From an uncultured Desulfomonile sp. (GTDB taxonomy: Bacteria; Desulfobacterota; Desulfomonilia; Desulfomonilales; Desulfomonilaceae): a stretch of DNA of 6,530 nucleotides. A program made the position numbers and the translations under genes. This document shows, piece after piece, positions 6,467 to 6,530 of this stretch. Within the stretch, counting starts at the first letter, position 1, and the number at the start of each line of letters is the position of its first letter. Where the stretch lies: NCBI GenBank assembly GCA_937915285.1, contig CALDNG010000215.1, positions 1 to 6,530 of the forward strand, written 5' to 3'. The notes under the pieces are model-generated. The model did no database searches, had not been told where the DNA came from, and saw only the letters and a program-made list of their open reading frames with translations.

Positions 6467-6530
6467 ATGAGCCAGATAAATCCTGAAGTAAGAAAAAGTT
6501 TTAAGGCCTATGATATTAGAGGGAGAATAC
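6467..6530 (+). CDS. Phosphomannomutase/phosphoglucomutase, N-terminal fragment
   Basis: Only 21 codons are visible before the window ends. The N-terminus contains FKAYDIRGRI, the hallmark opening of alpha-D-phosphohexomutases of the ManB/AlgC/CpsG type, which interconvert hexose 6- and 1-phosphates. An AAGAGG ribosome binding site lies five bases before the ATG. Its place 64 bases after manC supports phosphomannomutase activity supplying mannose-1-phosphate. If it is a dual-specificity PMM/PGM it would also supply glucose-1-phosphate to the UDPGP enzyme upstream. The catalytic serine, metal-binding loop and sugar-specificity region lie outside the window, so substrate choice is not decided. 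Confidence 0.85.
   Translation, partial: MSQINPEVRKSFKAYDIRGRI

Noticed and set aside
1..6530. Mobile element, CRISPR array, tRNA or horizontally acquired island
   Set aside because: No transposase, repeat-spacer pattern, tRNA-like fold or terminal repeats are seen; all genes are co-directional with similar base composition and housekeeping or sugar-metabolism roles.

Overview
The window looks like ordinary chromosome from a mid-GC Gram-negative bacterium. It holds six same-strand genes, two of them cut by the window edges. My best guess for the source is Desulfobacterota (the former Deltaproteobacteria). That guess rests on the combination of a eukaryotic-type UDP-glucose pyrophosphorylase, a stand-alone TrpB2, and a small four-cysteine protein of a kind I associate with that group. 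It is an inference, not a demonstrated assignment. Strong AGGAGG-like ribosome binding sites precede some genes. I see no mobile element, CRISPR array, tRNA or rRNA, and no gene-free stretch longer than about 130 bases.

Layout: (1) the 3' part of metG, methionyl-tRNA synthetase, lacking only about 38 N-terminal residues that lie off the window; (2) a 127-base gap with a good sigma70-type promoter, a dyad over the predicted transcription start and a perfect Shine-Dalgarno site; (3) trpB2, a PLP-dependent tryptophan synthase beta-like enzyme, followed by a strong hairpin; (4) a 94-residue four-cysteine protein of unknown function; (5) a UTP-glucose-1-phosphate uridylyltransferase of the eukaryotic-type UDPGP family; (6) manC, a single-domain mannose-1-phosphate guanylyltransferase; (7) the first 21 codons of a phosphomannomutase/phosphoglucomutase.

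The right half reads as a sugar-nucleotide supply block. The hexomutase would make mannose-1-phosphate and possibly glucose-1-phosphate. ManC would turn the first into GDP-mannose and the UDPGP enzyme the second into UDP-glucose. Both products feed polysaccharide, LPS or compatible-solute synthesis. The left half is amino-acid and translation housekeeping.

I did not find a clear undescribed system. The points most worth a second look are the altered nucleotide-binding loop of the UDPGP enzyme, the uncharacterised four-cysteine protein, the dyad at the predicted trpB2 transcription start, and the doubled zinc-knuckle set in the methionyl-tRNA synthetase.
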